Assembly (NCBI GenBank): GCA_964564695.1
Contig: CAZMCC010000023.1
Coordinates: forward strand, 1 to 41,869
Direction of reading: 5' to 3'
Origin: CAZMCC01 sp964564695
GTDB lineage: Bacteria; Planctomycetota; Phycisphaerae; Phycisphaerales; UBA1924
Length of the DNA: 41,869 nucleotides
Shown here: piece after piece, positions 1 through 8,211 of the stretch
Layout of the letters: every line of letters starts with the position of its first letter
Numbering within the stretch: position 1 is the first letter of the stretch
Notes under the pieces: generated by a model
The model's database searches: none
What the model saw: only the letters and a program-made list of their open reading frames with translations
What the model was told of the DNA's origin: nothing
Position numbers and translations under genes: made by a program

Positions 1-222
1 CCCCCCCCCCCCCCCCCTGCCGAGTAGCCCTTCAACTCCGGGGCCCCACCCCACGGCCGCGTGTTCAGGCTCTCGCACTTCGGCAGGTAACACCACTCAT
101 CGCGCACAACGCCCTCCCCCTCGTTTGCTCGGCTCTCGCGCGAGCAAACATTTCCCCCTCCGCGTTGCTCCAGGGGGATCTCCGCCGCGCGCGCACAGCG
201 ATCTTGCCGGTACCATCCGTCC
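1..222. other. Left edge: poly-C run and hairpin, no gene seen
   Basis: Positions 1-17 are an uninterrupted run of C, which looks like a contig-end or read-end artefact rather than biology (the G-rich junk beside the gap at 19638 is similar). A hairpin at 123-149 has perfect 9-bp arms (GTTTGCTCG / CGAGCAAAC) around a 9-base loop and is followed by ATTT on the + strand. It could end transcription of a gene lying to the left or be a repeat. I see no convincing gene before the antiporter. Confidence 0.5.
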
Positions 223-2088
223 ATGTTCGGCCCGTTCGCCAACCTGCTCGCGACCTCCGCCCACGCCGGGGCCAACAGCCCCGTCGTCGACCTGGTCGTC
301 ATCCTCGTGGCCGCGGCCGCCATCGGGCTCGTCATGGGCCGGCTCAAGCTCGCCGCGATCCCCGGCTACCTGCTCATCGGGGCCGCCATCGGGCCCCACG
401 CGCTGGGCCTGGTCTCGAGCGATGAGAACATCGCGCTCATCGCGGAACTCGCCTTGATCCTGCTGATGTTCACCATCGGCCTGCACATGGACACCAGCAC
501 CATCCGCTCCGGGATGGCGCCCATCCTGATCGTCGGTGTGGCGTCGACGCTGCTCGTGGCCCTGGTGACGTGGCCGCTCGCGATGCTGTTCGGGCTCGGA
601 GCGCCCGCGGCCCTCGTCGTCGGCATGATGGTGGCGATGTCGTCGACGGCCGTGCTGCTGGGAGTCCTCCAGAGCCGGCGTGAAGTCCACCGCGCGCACG
701 GGCGACTGTGTGTCGGCATCGCCGTCGTGCAGGATCTCGTCTCGATCGGCATCCTCGCGGCCATGCCGACCATCGCGGTGTGGGCGGGCGCCAGCGGAGG
801 GGGCGGGGCGGGCGGCGGGGGCGACGCGGAGCCGACGCCGGTCGAACTCCTCTCGAGCGCCGCCCTCGCGACCGGCGTGGTGATCGCGATGATCGTCACG
901 GGCCGCTGGGTGCTGCCGCGACTGCTGAGGGAGGCGTCGCGCGCGGGATCCGCGGGCGGCGGCGGGGTCGAGGAACTCGTGCTGATGGCGGCGGCGATCG
1001 CGCTGGGGTCGGCGGTGATCACCTGGGCGGTGGGGATCGGCCCCGCGCTGGGCGCGTTCCTCGCCGGGTTCCTGCTGGCGGGGACCCCGTTCCGGCACCA
1101 GGTGTCCGGGCAGATGGCGCCGCTGCGCGACCTGTTCATGGCCGTGTTCTTCACGACCGTCGGGCTGCAGATGGACATCCCCGGCGTGGCGGACCTGTGG
1201 TGGGTCGTGCTCATCGGGCTCGTGGTGGTGATCGTGGTGAAGTGGTTCATCCTCAGCGCCACGGCGTGGGTGCTCGGCGCCTCAGGCGTGGTCGCCGGCG
1301 TCTCGGCCCTGCTGCTCGCGAACGCGGGGGAGTTCAGCCTCGTCATCCTCGAGCTCGCGTACTCGAAGGGGATCATTGACGACAGGACCCAGGGAGTCCT
1401 CATCGCGCTGGTCGTGGGCAGCCTGATCTTCACGGCCCTGGTCTACGACCCGGCCCGTCGATACCGCCCGCTGCTCGCACGCATCCGGCCCGCGCCGTGG
1501 ATCGTCCGCAGCGCGCTGCGCGAGAGTGCGCTGCCGACGGGAACGCCGATCGGCGAGGGCGAAGGTGGACCGGTGGAGGCGAAGCCGGGCAAGCTCATCA
1601 TCGCCGGGTTCGGCGTCGTGGGGCGGGCGCTGGCGGACCGGTTCGAGGTGGCGGGGCTGGCGTTCACGATCGTGGAGCTGAACGCGGGGACGGTGCGCAA
1701 GCAGCGGGCGCTGGGGCGCGAGGCGCTGTATGGGGATATCTCGAATCCGGATGTGCTGGAGTCGGCGGGGATTCACGAGGCGGAGGCCGTGCTGCTGACG
1801 GTGCCGGATGACGAGGCGGTGATCTCGGCGTGCCAGGCGATCCGTGCGCTGGCGCCGCACGTATTCATCGCGGCGCGGGCGAGCTACCTGAGCACGGGGT
1901 TCCGGGCCGGGGCTGCGGGGGCGGACCACGTGTCGGTGTCGGAGATCGCGATCGCGGAGACGATGGCCAAGCAGGTGACGCGCCTGCTCGAGCAGCGGGC
2001 GCGGGCGACGGGGAGGACGTTCCACCTGCTGGACAGCGAGCTGGGGTTGCCGGCGGACGCGACTTCGGAGGAGCCGGAGGCGCACTGA
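223..2088 (+). CDS. Kef-type monovalent cation/proton antiporter (CPA2) with TrkA-N domain
   Basis: 621-residue inner-membrane antiporter that should exchange K+ or Na+ for protons. The first ~410 residues are a Na_H_Exchanger-type fold with about a dozen hydrophobic helices; a stretch such as GPALGAFLAGFLLAGTPF is typical of CPA2 proteins. A Gly-rich loop (about residues 189-200) interrupts the membrane part and is probably a flexible cytoplasmic loop. From about residue 458 a Rossmann-type RCK/TrkA-N domain begins with GFGVVG, the nucleotide-binding glycine motif, and runs to about 580. This matches the KefB/KefC/YbaL layout, in which NAD(H) or other ligands gate transport. A TrkA-C domain is not evident, so YbaL-like is as good a guess as KefB/C. 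The ATG is the first in frame next to a hydrophobic N-terminus. The next gene converges on it. The family is secure, the ion is not. Confidence 0.9.
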   Translation: MFGPFANLLATSAHAGANSPVVDLVVILVAAAAIGLVMGRLKLAAIPGYLLIGAAIGPHALGLVSSDENIALIAELALILLMFTIGLHMDTSTIRSGMAPILIVGVASTLLVALVTWPLAMLFGLGAPAALVVGMMVAMSSTAVLLGVLQSRREVHRAHGRLCVGIAVVQDLVSIGILAAMPTIAVWAGASGGGGAGGGGDAEPTPVELLSSAALATGVVIAMIVTGRWVLPRLLREASRAGSAGGGGVEELVLMAAAIALGSAVITWAVGIGPALGAFLAGFLLAGTPFRHQVSGQMAPLRDLFMAVFFTTVGLQMDIPGVADLWWVVLIGLVVVIVVKWFILSATAWVLGASGVVAGVSALLLANAGEFSLVILELAYSKGIIDDRTQGVLIALVVGSLIFTALVYDPARRYRPLLARIRPAPWIVRSALRESALPTGTPIGEGEGGPVEAKPGKLIIAGFGVVGRALADRFEVAGLAFTIVELNAGTVRKQRALGREALYGDISNPDVLESAGIHEAEAVLLTVPDDEAVISACQAIRALAPHVFIAARASYLSTGFRAGAAGADHVSVSEIAIAETMAKQVTRLLEQRARATGRTFHLLDSELGLPADATSEEPEAH

Positions 2089-2115
2089 GAGGCGGAGCGA
2101 GTGATCTTCGGGACG

Positions 2116-2143
2116 CCGGACCTGAGGCTCTGCGAAGGTCCGG
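2116..2143. repeat. 28-bp REP-like palindrome, copy 1 (intergenic)
   Basis: Arms CCGGACCT and AGGTCCGG (8 bp, perfect) enclose 12 bases. It lies between the convergent antiporter and phosphoesterase genes and has no T-run after it on either strand. Its reverse complement occurs again at 4459-4486 inside recQ with one mismatch in 28, so it is a dispersed repeat rather than a simple terminator. Confidence 0.75.
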
Positions 2144-2144
2144 G

Positions 2145-3083
2145 TCAGCCTTCCCCGCGCGTGGTCCAGCCATAGGTGTCATACGAGAAGTCCACGGCGC
2201 CGTCGGGGGCGAACTCGATGAGCGAATACCCGTAGTCGCACTGGCGGAACTTGCCGCCCCACCAGCCTGCCGACACGGCCCCCGAGCAGATGTAGCGGAC
2301 GCCCTGGAAGTCGATCTGCTCGACCTGGTGCATGTGGCCGCTGAGGCAGGCTTTCACGTTGGGGTGCTTGAGGAAGAGGTCGGTGAGGCTGAGCGCATCC
2401 TCGTGCATCCACGAGCCGGGGATGGTCCACTGGCCGGACTTGAGGCGGTCGCCGTCGAAAAAGCCGCAGGCGGTGAGGATGGGGATATGGCTGAGAATGC
2501 ACACGGGTCGGGTGGCGGGAATCGCGGCGAGCTCGGCGTCGAGCCAGGCGCGCTGCTCGGGGTCGAGCTTGCCGGTGTAGGAGCCTGAGATGCTGTCGAG
2601 AGCGATGAACGACCACTGACCGACATCGCGCCGGTAGTAGCGGCCGGGCATTTTGAGGGCTTCGAGGGCCCAGCCTTTGCCGCGGCGTGGGGCGTCGGGC
2701 GTGGGCGGCTCCCACTTCCACGAATCGTGGTTGCCGATGACGTGGAGGATGGGCTTGGTGCACTCGGCGTCGAAGGCGCGCGAGGCGATGCCCCACTGTT
2801 CCTTGGCGCTGGCTTCGTCGACGCCATTGACGCACATGACGGTGTCGCCGGTGTTGATGACGAGGTCGACGGGGTCGGGGCGGGCGTGGATGTGCTTGAG
2901 GCAGGAGACGAGGCCGTCGCCGGCGCCCTTTGAGGCGTTGACGTGCATGTCGGTGATGTGGGCGATGCGGAGGGGGGCGGGGTTGGGAGCCGGGGGCTGA
3001 GATCCGAGCGCGGGTCGGGCGGCCAGGGCGGCGGCGGTGGCGCCGAGGGTGACGAGGGCTTCGCGGCGGGTGGTGGGGGTCAT
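2145..3083 (-). CDS. Tat-exported calcineurin-like metallophosphoesterase
   Basis: 312-residue phosphoesterase predicted to act outside the cytoplasm. The N-terminus (MTPTTRREALVTLGATAAAL) has paired arginines followed by a hydrophobic stretch and then ALG, a twin-arginine-type signal. The metal-site blocks of the calcineurin-like family appear in order: ITDMHVN (D-x-H), NTGDTV (GD), IGNHDSW (GNHD), LSHIPIL (H) and LSGHMHQ (GHxH). Such enzymes use two metal ions to hydrolyse phosphomono- or diesters; the closest general type is the purple-acid-phosphatase/3',5'-cAMP phosphodiesterase group, and the substrate cannot be read from the sequence. The start is supported by AAAGGAG about 9 bases upstream. 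It converges with the antiporter gene, and the coiled-coil gene lies 54 bases upstream on the same strand, so the two may be co-transcribed. Confidence 0.88.
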   Translation of the reverse strand: MTPTTRREALVTLGATAAALAARPALGSQPPAPNPAPLRIAHITDMHVNASKGAGDGLVSCLKHIHARPDPVDLVINTGDTVMCVNGVDEASAKEQWGIASRAFDAECTKPILHVIGNHDSWKWEPPTPDAPRRGKGWALEALKMPGRYYRRDVGQWSFIALDSISGSYTGKLDPEQRAWLDAELAAIPATRPVCILSHIPILTACGFFDGDRLKSGQWTIPGSWMHEDALSLTDLFLKHPNVKACLSGHMHQVEQIDFQGVRYICSGAVSAGWWGGKFRQCDYGYSLIEFAPDGAVDFSYDTYGWTTRGEG

Positions 3084-3137
3084 GGGCGGCGCTCCTTTGG
3101 GAGGAGGGGATACTTCACTCGCTTGCGCTCGCGGCTC

Positions 3138-3950
3138 TTATCGCGTCAGCAGGACGACGGCGACGACGGCGGTGCCGATGATGGCGCACACGCCGATGAC
3201 CGTGGCGATGACGCTCCAGGTGCGGTGCTGGTCCATGGCCTTGCGGAGTTCGTCGGCGCGGGATTCGAGCTGGATGCGGGCGGCATCGAAGGTGCGAGCG
3301 TTGGCCTCGGTCGCGGACTGCACCCCGACGAGCTGGTCGGTGAGCGCGGCGGTGGAACTCGTGATCGCGGAGTTGATGGTGGCGCCCAGGGCTTCGCCCG
3401 CGCGGCGCTGGTCCTGGGCGGCGGACGAGATCGAAGCGGTGACGGCGGCGGCGGACTCGCCGGTGGCGCGGGTCTGGTCGGCGATGGCCGTGCGGAGGGA
3501 CTCGTTGCCGATGGCGGATTCGTTGGCGAGTCGCTCGACCAGGCCGAGCAACTGCACGTTCTGCTCGGCGAGCTTCGGGAGCGTGGCGAGCAGGGCGGGG
3601 ATCTGGCGGGCGATTTCGACGAGCTCGCGGCCGCGGGATTCCTGTTCGGTGAGGCGTGCGCCCTGGTCGTCGAGATGGGTGTTCACCTTGCGGACGAGCT
3701 CGATGACGTCGGCGTAGTTCTTGCGGAGCTCTTCCATGAGCTCCTGCTTGTTGCGCGGGACGACGACGCCGATGGGCTTGATCTCGGCGACCTCGGGACC
3801 GGAGTCCGGAGAGTCGATGAGGATGGTGCCGTGCGACGGTGTTGAGGTGGCGTGGTTCTGGGGTGTCGGGTCCCAGTCGATGGTGCGGACATCGGTGTCA
3901 TCGACCCCCCCACTGCGCTTGGGGCCGAAGAGGCGTTGCATCAAACCCAT
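3138..3950 (-). CDS. Tail-anchored coiled-coil protein of unknown function
   Basis: 270 residues, family not recognised. The N-terminus (MGLMQRLFGPKRSG) is short and basic. Residues ~70-235 are rich in Ala, Glu, Gln, Leu, Arg and Ser with heptad-like spacing and should form long helices or coiled coil. The C-terminus has a single hydrophobic segment (VIATVIGVCAIIGTAVVAVV) followed by LLTR, so the protein is probably tail-anchored with its bulk in the cytoplasm. The repeated Ala/Ser/Thr helices (for example SAAAVTASISSAAQDQ) recall the cytoplasmic part of chemoreceptors, but no receptor signature is visible. The open frame extends far upstream, but that part overlaps recQ out of frame and reads as Arg/Pro junk. 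I chose the ATG at 3950 because GGAGGA lies about 6 bases before it. Confidence 0.75.
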   Translation of the reverse strand: MGLMQRLFGPKRSGGVDDTDVRTIDWDPTPQNHATSTPSHGTILIDSPDSGPEVAEIKPIGVVVPRNKQELMEELRKNYADVIELVRKVNTHLDDQGARLTEQESRGRELVEIARQIPALLATLPKLAEQNVQLLGLVERLANESAIGNESLRTAIADQTRATGESAAAVTASISSAAQDQRRAGEALGATINSAITSSTAALTDQLVGVQSATEANARTFDAARIQLESRADELRKAMDQHRTWSVIATVIGVCAIIGTAVVAVVLLTR

Positions 3951-4033
3951 ACGGATCCTCCGGGAGTCGAAAAGGCAGCGTAGCCGGGGGAGGGGAGCGG
4001 GAGTGTTCAGGCGGCGCTCAGAAGGGCGTTGGT

Positions 4034-4058
4034 CCGAGCCTCCCGCGCGAGCGGGAGG
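4034..4058 (+). repeat. GAGCCTCCCGC palindrome, copy 1
   Basis: Arms CCTCCCGC / GCGGGAGG around GCGA, preceded by GAG. It lies between the coiled-coil gene and recQ, in the opposite orientation to the copy at 4083-4116, so the two form a head-to-head pair about 25 bases apart. Confidence 0.75.
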
Positions 4059-4082
4059 TGTTGGACGGCCGGGCGCACAGGT

Positions 4083-4116
4083 CCTCCCGCTGGCGCGGGA
4101 GGCTCGGATCAGGCCT
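4083..4116 (-). repeat. GAGCCTCCCGC palindrome, copy 2, overlapping the recQ stop codon
   Basis: Arms CCTCCCGC / GCGGGAGG around TGGC, then CTCGGATCAGGCCT. Read on the minus strand the element begins in the last codons of recQ (AGGCCTGA), includes the stop, and continues into the hairpin. It matches 10239-10272 at 32 of 34 positions. There is no T-run, so it is not a classical intrinsic terminator, although it may stabilise the mRNA end. Confidence 0.8.
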
Positions 4117-6445
4117 CGAACTTGGCGTAGGCGTGGGCGAGGGTGAGGCGGATGTGTTCGTAGGGGACCGAGCCGCCGAGCTTCTCGAAGATGGGCTTGA
4201 GGCGCGGCTGCTCCTGCTCGATCGCGACGGCCATGATGCGCTGCTGGACGTCCGGGGGCACCCACGGGTCGATCGACGCGGGACGCGTTTCGTGGACGAA
4301 TTCGGTGAGGTAGCCGGCGACGGTGCTGTTCGCGCGGTTCATGGCCTGGGCGACCTGGGCGATGGACATGCCTTTGCGGAAGAGTTCGGCGGCTTGGAGG
4401 GCGCTGGGGGACATGCTGGGCGCAGAGTCGTCCGTCGGTGGCGCAAGGACCCGGCGACCCGGACCTTCGCCGAGCCTCAGGTCCGGCGTCGGGACCGGGA
4501 TGGGCACGCCCAGGTGCCGGGCGGTGACTTCGAGCAGGGCGGCGCCGAAGTCGGCGAGTTTGCGGTCGCCGATGCCTTTGAGGCCGCGGAGGGCTTCGAG
4601 GGATCTGGGGCGGGCGCGGGCGACGGCCTGGAGGACCACATCCGCGAACACGACGTACGGCGGGACGGCGCGGGCCTGGGCCTGGGCGCGGCGCCAGACG
4701 CGGAGCTCTTCGAAGAGGGCACGCTCGGAGTCGGTGAGTTCGGGCTGCGAGGCGGTGGCGTCGCTGGCACGAGCCTCGCGCTTGCGGCGTGAGAGTGCGG
4801 CGGGCGTCGTCACGACGGCGGGTTCGACGAGGGTCACGGTTCGCTCGTTCTTGAGCACGCCGGCGGAGTTCGCGGTGAGTCGGAGCGTGCTGAACTCGAG
4901 CTCGCGTTCGAGGGCGTCCTGATCGATGAGCTGGTTGATGTAGGAGATGACCTGCTCGCGGGTGCGTCCGCGGAGCAGGGCGTAGGTGCTGAGGCGGTCG
5001 TGGCCGCGTTCTTTGATTTTGGCGGTGGCCTTGCCGACGAGGACGTCGGCGATGTGGGCGGCGCCCCACGTCTGGCCGCAGCGGAAGACGCACGAGATGA
5101 TTTTGCGGGCGGTGTCCTGGGCGTCGGCGACGTCGGCGAGTTCGCCGAGGCAGGTGTCGCAGGCGGCGCAGCCGCGGGAGGCGGGGATGCCGGGTGTGGC
5201 GGGGATGTCGGGTGTGGGGGCAAGAGCCTGGCCGAAGTACTCGCTCAGGGCCGCGTGTCGGCATCTTCCGCCGGCGGCGAAGCGGTGCATGTGCTCGAGG
5301 AGTTCGTACTGGGCGTCGATGGGCGTGGGGTCGAAGTTCTCAGGGTCCACGGCCCCCATGGCCTCGCCGGCGGAGCGCTCGAGGAGTTGTTTCCAGCGGA
5401 TGTGGTCGGCGGCGGAGTAGAGGAGGAGGCACTCGGCTGGGAGGCCGTCGCGGCCGGCGCGGCCGGTTTCCTGTTGATAGGCCTCGACGCTCTTGGGCAT
5501 GGCGGCGTGGACGACGAGGCGGACGTCGCCGCGGTCGATGCCCATGCCGAAGGCGACGGTGGCGACGACGACGCGGAGGGTTTCGTTGCGGAAGGCGTCG
5601 CTCACACTCGCGCGGTCGGCGGGGTCCATGCCGGCGTGGTAGGCGCGGGCGTCGACGCCCTTGGAGCGGAGGGACGCGGCGAGGGACTCGGTGTCGCGCC
5701 GGCTGATGCAGTAGATGATGCCGGCGTCGCCCTCGTGGCGGGCGAGGGCCTCGGCGGTCTGGGCGACGACGTCGACGCGGGGGAGTACGCGGTAGGTGAG
5801 GTTGGGTCGGTCGAAGGTGCCGACGAGCACGGCGGCGTCGCGGAGGCGGAGCTGGCGGACGATGTCCTCGCGGACGCGCGGGGTCGCGGTGGCGGTGTAC
5901 GCGCCGAGGGGGACGCCGGGGAGCAGGGAGCGGAGCTCGCCGAGGCGGCGGTATTCGGGGCGGAAGTCGTGGCCCCACTGGCTGATGCAGTGGGCCTCGT
6001 CGATGGCGAGGTGGCCGATGTTGAGGCGCTTGGCCCACGACAGAAACTCGCCGACCATCATGCGTTCGGGCGCGACGAAGAGGAGGCGGAGCTCGCCGGA
6101 GGCGGCGTCGGCGCGCATGTCGGCCCGCTCGCGCTCGCTGGTGTGGGAGTGGAGGGCCGCGGCCTTGACGCCGGCGAGGCGGAGGCCGGCGACCTGGTCC
6201 TGCATGAGGGCGATGAGGGGGGAAATGACGATCGTGAGGCGGCCGGTGACGAGCGCGGGGACCTGGTAGCAGAGGGATTTGCCGCCGCCGGTGGGGAGGA
6301 CGGTGAGGGAGTCGCGGGCGGCGAGGGTTGCGGCGATGGCGTCGGCCTGGAGAGGGCGGAGGGATTCGTAGCCCCAGATGTGGCGGACGACGTCGGCGAC
6401 GCGGGCGTCGACTTGGGTGTCGATGTTCTCGGTCTCCAAGGCCAT
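4109..6445 (-). CDS. recQ: ATP-dependent DNA helicase RecQ with C-terminal helix-turn-helix domain
   Basis: 778-residue 3'-5' DNA helicase of recombination and replication-fork repair. Walker A is PTGGGKS (residues 51-57), the DEAH box is at 149-152 (IDEAHCISQWGHDFRPEYR), motif III is TATAT and motif VI is QETGRAGRDG. A Cys cluster (CRHAAL, then CAACDTCLG) marks the RQC zinc-binding region, followed by a winged-helix region and an HRDC domain (LEALRGLKGIGDRKLADFG). After HRDC comes a Pro/Arg-rich linker and a final ~100 residues (ELFRKGMSIAQVAQAMNRAN) that look like the HTH_40 domain known from some RecQ proteins. The ATG at 6445 gives MALETEN and a normal length; the 32-residue extension to 6541 reads as non-coding. 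The linker includes a 28-bp REP-like palindrome, and the stop codon lies in another repeat. Confidence 0.95.
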   Translation of the reverse strand: MALETENIDTQVDARVADVVRHIWGYESLRPLQADAIAATLAARDSLTVLPTGGGKSLCYQVPALVTGRLTIVISPLIALMQDQVAGLRLAGVKAAALHSHTSERERADMRADAASGELRLLFVAPERMMVGEFLSWAKRLNIGHLAIDEAHCISQWGHDFRPEYRRLGELRSLLPGVPLGAYTATATPRVREDIVRQLRLRDAAVLVGTFDRPNLTYRVLPRVDVVAQTAEALARHEGDAGIIYCISRRDTESLAASLRSKGVDARAYHAGMDPADRASVSDAFRNETLRVVVATVAFGMGIDRGDVRLVVHAAMPKSVEAYQQETGRAGRDGLPAECLLLYSAADHIRWKQLLERSAGEAMGAVDPENFDPTPIDAQYELLEHMHRFAAGGRCRHAALSEYFGQALAPTPDIPATPGIPASRGCAACDTCLGELADVADAQDTARKIISCVFRCGQTWGAAHIADVLVGKATAKIKERGHDRLSTYALLRGRTREQVISYINQLIDQDALERELEFSTLRLTANSAGVLKNERTVTLVEPAVVTTPAALSRRKREARASDATASQPELTDSERALFEELRVWRRAQAQARAVPPYVVFADVVLQAVARARPRSLEALRGLKGIGDRKLADFGAALLEVTARHLGVPIPVPTPDLRLGEGPGRRVLAPPTDDSAPSMSPSALQAAELFRKGMSIAQVAQAMNRANSTVAGYLTEFVHETRPASIDPWVPPDVQQRIMAVAIEQEQPRLKPIFEKLGGSVPYEHIRLTLAHAYAKFEA
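4459..4486. repeat. 28-bp REP-like palindrome, copy 2 (inside recQ)
   Basis: The reverse complement of 2116-2143 with a single A-to-C difference. On the coding strand it is in frame and encodes PDLRLGEGP in the linker between the HRDC domain and the C-terminal helix-turn-helix domain, a position where an insertion would be tolerated. Confidence 0.8.
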
Positions 6446-6645
6446 TGGCGGACGATAGCGCGGGAGCGGCCGGAAGAGTTCACCGCAGAGGCGCAGAGGG
6501 CGCGGAGGAAGGCAGTTCACCACGGAGGACACAGCGGGCACGGAGTTTTGGATTGAGAGCCGGGGTTGGACTCCGCTTGCGAACGGCCGTCAGTTCACCC
6601 CCGCCGGGATCTGGCGACGCGCCCAATTCCGGGCACCCGGCCAAC

Positions 6646-6819
6646 TCAGTCGGAATTCGGAGAGTGGGACCCATCCGGCGGAGTTGCCTCGCGGGCCTTG
6701 CGAAACTCTTCTTCAACAGCCTTGTGCGCTCGCGACATGGCGGCGCGATCGCGGGCCTCCTCGCGCAACCGATTGCGTTCGGCTTTCTCGGCCTCGCTCT
6801 CGTAATCGGGTTCTGCCAC
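6646..6819 (-). CDS. Possible small highly charged helical protein (57 aa)
   Basis: A GTG-initiated frame of 57 residues in the gap between recQ and mqnD. It reads VAEPDYESEAEK, then arginine/glutamate-rich sequence (AERNRLREEARDRAAMSR, VEEEFRKAREA) and a Pro/Ser-rich tail. The charge pattern and G/C-ending codons look like a real short helical protein. A stop lies two codons upstream of the GTG, which fixes the start; no good ribosome binding site is visible, which lowers confidence. No family is recognised, and its job cannot be inferred from the neighbours. Confidence 0.4.
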   Translation of the reverse strand: MAEPDYESEAEKAERNRLREEARDRAAMSRAHKAVEEEFRKAREATPPDGSHSPNSD

Positions 6820-6895
6820 TGGTCAATCGTACCTGACGGCTCAATCAGCGGCACCCCGACCTTTCCCGCAACCGACAGGGTGCCACAATTCGCCA

Positions 6896-7864
6896 ATGCC
6901 CCCCACCGACACACGCCCCGCCATCCGCATCGGCCACTCGCCGGACCCCGACGATGTGTTCATGTGGTGGCCGATCACGGGGATGCTGTCGCCCAAGCCG
7001 CCTCACGAGCCGGTGTCGGCGCCGGTGCTCGATACGGGGCGGTTCCGGTACGAGGGCGTGCCGGCGGACATCGAGGTGCTCAACCGGCGGGCGGTTGACA
7101 CGGGCGACCTCGAGATCACGGCCCTGTCGATGGCGTGCTACGCGACGGTGCACGCGCGCTATCAGCTCACGGCGTGCGGGTCGTCGATGGGGTACGGGTA
7201 CGGGCCGAAGCTCGTCACGCGGAGCGACTCGCGACTCACGGCCGACAACCTCGGCCCGCTCGTGCGGTCGGGTGAAGTGTCGATCGCGATCCCGGGCGTT
7301 CGCACGACGGCGTTCCTGGTGCTGAGCATGATGCTCGGGCTGCATGCCTCAGACGGGGCCGCTCGAATGGTCGAGATGCCGTTCGACCGGGTGATGCCGG
7401 CGGTGAGCGAGGGGCGGGTCGATGCGGGGCTGGTGATTCACCAGGGGCAGGTGATGTACGACACGCTGGGGTTGCGGGAGATCGCGGACCTGGGGGAGTG
7501 GTGGCTGGAGAGAACGAGACTACCGCTGCCCTTGGGTGGGAACGCGATCCGGCGCGACCTCGACGCGGTGCACGGGGCGGGGACGATGGCCCAAATCGCG
7601 CGCACACTGGAGGAGTCGATCCGGCACGCGCGCTTTCACCGCACGGCGAGCATCGACTACATCCTCGGCTGGGCGCCGGAACTGACGCGGGCGCAGGCCG
7701 AGCGGTATATCGAGATGTACGTGAGCCCGCTCACGGTTGATGCGGGGGAAGCGGGGCTGGGCGCGATCCGGCGGTTGATGGATGAGGGGACGGCGCGGGG
7801 ACGATTCGGGCACATCCCCACCGTCGAATTCGTCCGGGCGGCCCCGACCGCCGCGTCTGAGTAA
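6896..7864 (+). CDS. mqnD: 1,4-dihydroxy-6-naphthoate synthase (MqnD), futalosine menaquinone pathway
   Basis: 322-residue enzyme of the MqnA/MqnD periplasmic-binding-protein-like family. MqnD converts cyclic dehypoxanthine futalosine to 1,4-dihydroxy-6-naphthoate on the way to menaquinone. Family features visible: GHSPDPDD near the N-terminus (the SPxPxD block of MqnD), then ITALSMACYATVHARYQL and MGYGYGPKLV, SIAIPGVRTTAFLVL, FDRVMPAVSEGRVDAGLVIH and LPLPLGGNAIRRDL. These blocks separate it from MqnA, which lacks SPxPxD. The protein is about 30-50 residues longer than usual because of an insertion near residues 35-50. The start is the first ATG and has no clear ribosome binding site. It is not next to other mqn genes. 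Menaquinone fits with the respiratory cytochrome downstream and the SDH/FRD subunit at the far end. Confidence 0.85.
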   Translation: MPPTDTRPAIRIGHSPDPDDVFMWWPITGMLSPKPPHEPVSAPVLDTGRFRYEGVPADIEVLNRRAVDTGDLEITALSMACYATVHARYQLTACGSSMGYGYGPKLVTRSDSRLTADNLGPLVRSGEVSIAIPGVRTTAFLVLSMMLGLHASDGAARMVEMPFDRVMPAVSEGRVDAGLVIHQGQVMYDTLGLREIADLGEWWLERTRLPLPLGGNAIRRDLDAVHGAGTMAQIARTLEESIRHARFHRTASIDYILGWAPELTRAQAERYIEMYVSPLTVDAGEAGLGAIRRLMDEGTARGRFGHIPTVEFVRAAPTAASE

Positions 7865-8211
7865 GGAGTCGGCATGAAACTCTCGCCTGTTGGTGGAGCA
7901 GGCGAAGCGGCGTGGCGGGGACCGAATATCGGCCCAGAGCGGCCGATCACAGGCGGGACGCCTGTGCCACCGGGCCGGAGCCACTCCGCGGTCACGGCAA
8001 TCTGGTGAAGGACGGATAATCCGGCGTGGGCGGTGATTCTCGCCCTTGACGATGGTCTGCGCGGGTCGTATTTTCGGTTTGGAACGATGCCCGAGAAACC
8101 ACAGGACGCTCTGACGCGAATTGTGAGGCATCTGGCGTCTTGCAGAGAGCCCCCCCGACGGCCGATACCGATCTGGTATCGAACGCGGTTTTCAGAGTAA
8201 GGACTTCATCG
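7865..8211 (+). other. Intergenic stretch with REP-like palindrome and a doubtful 44-codon frame
   Basis: 347 bases between mqnD and the cytochrome gene. Immediately after the mqnD stop is AAGGAG followed 6 bases later by an ATG (7874) opening a 44-codon frame to 8008. Its middle (TGGTPVPP) is a translation of the palindrome at 7948-7966, so it is probably a remnant or chance frame, not a gene. The remainder (8009-8211) shows no coding signal; it includes GTAAGGA about 9 bases before the chosen cytochrome start. Confidence 0.5.
7948..7966. repeat. REP-like palindrome of the CACAGGCG...CGCCTGTG type
   Basis: Perfect 8-bp arms CACAGGCG / CGCCTGTG around GGA, then CCACCGG. From memory, this type, whose translation gives TGGTPVPP, is widespread between genes in planctomycete genomes. 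It is the only copy I see in the window. Confidence 0.65.

Noticed and set aside
3951..5264. Upstream extension of the coiled-coil gene frame
   Set aside because: It overlaps recQ out of frame, reads as Arg/Pro-rich sequence, and a strong ribosome site at 3950 defines the real start.
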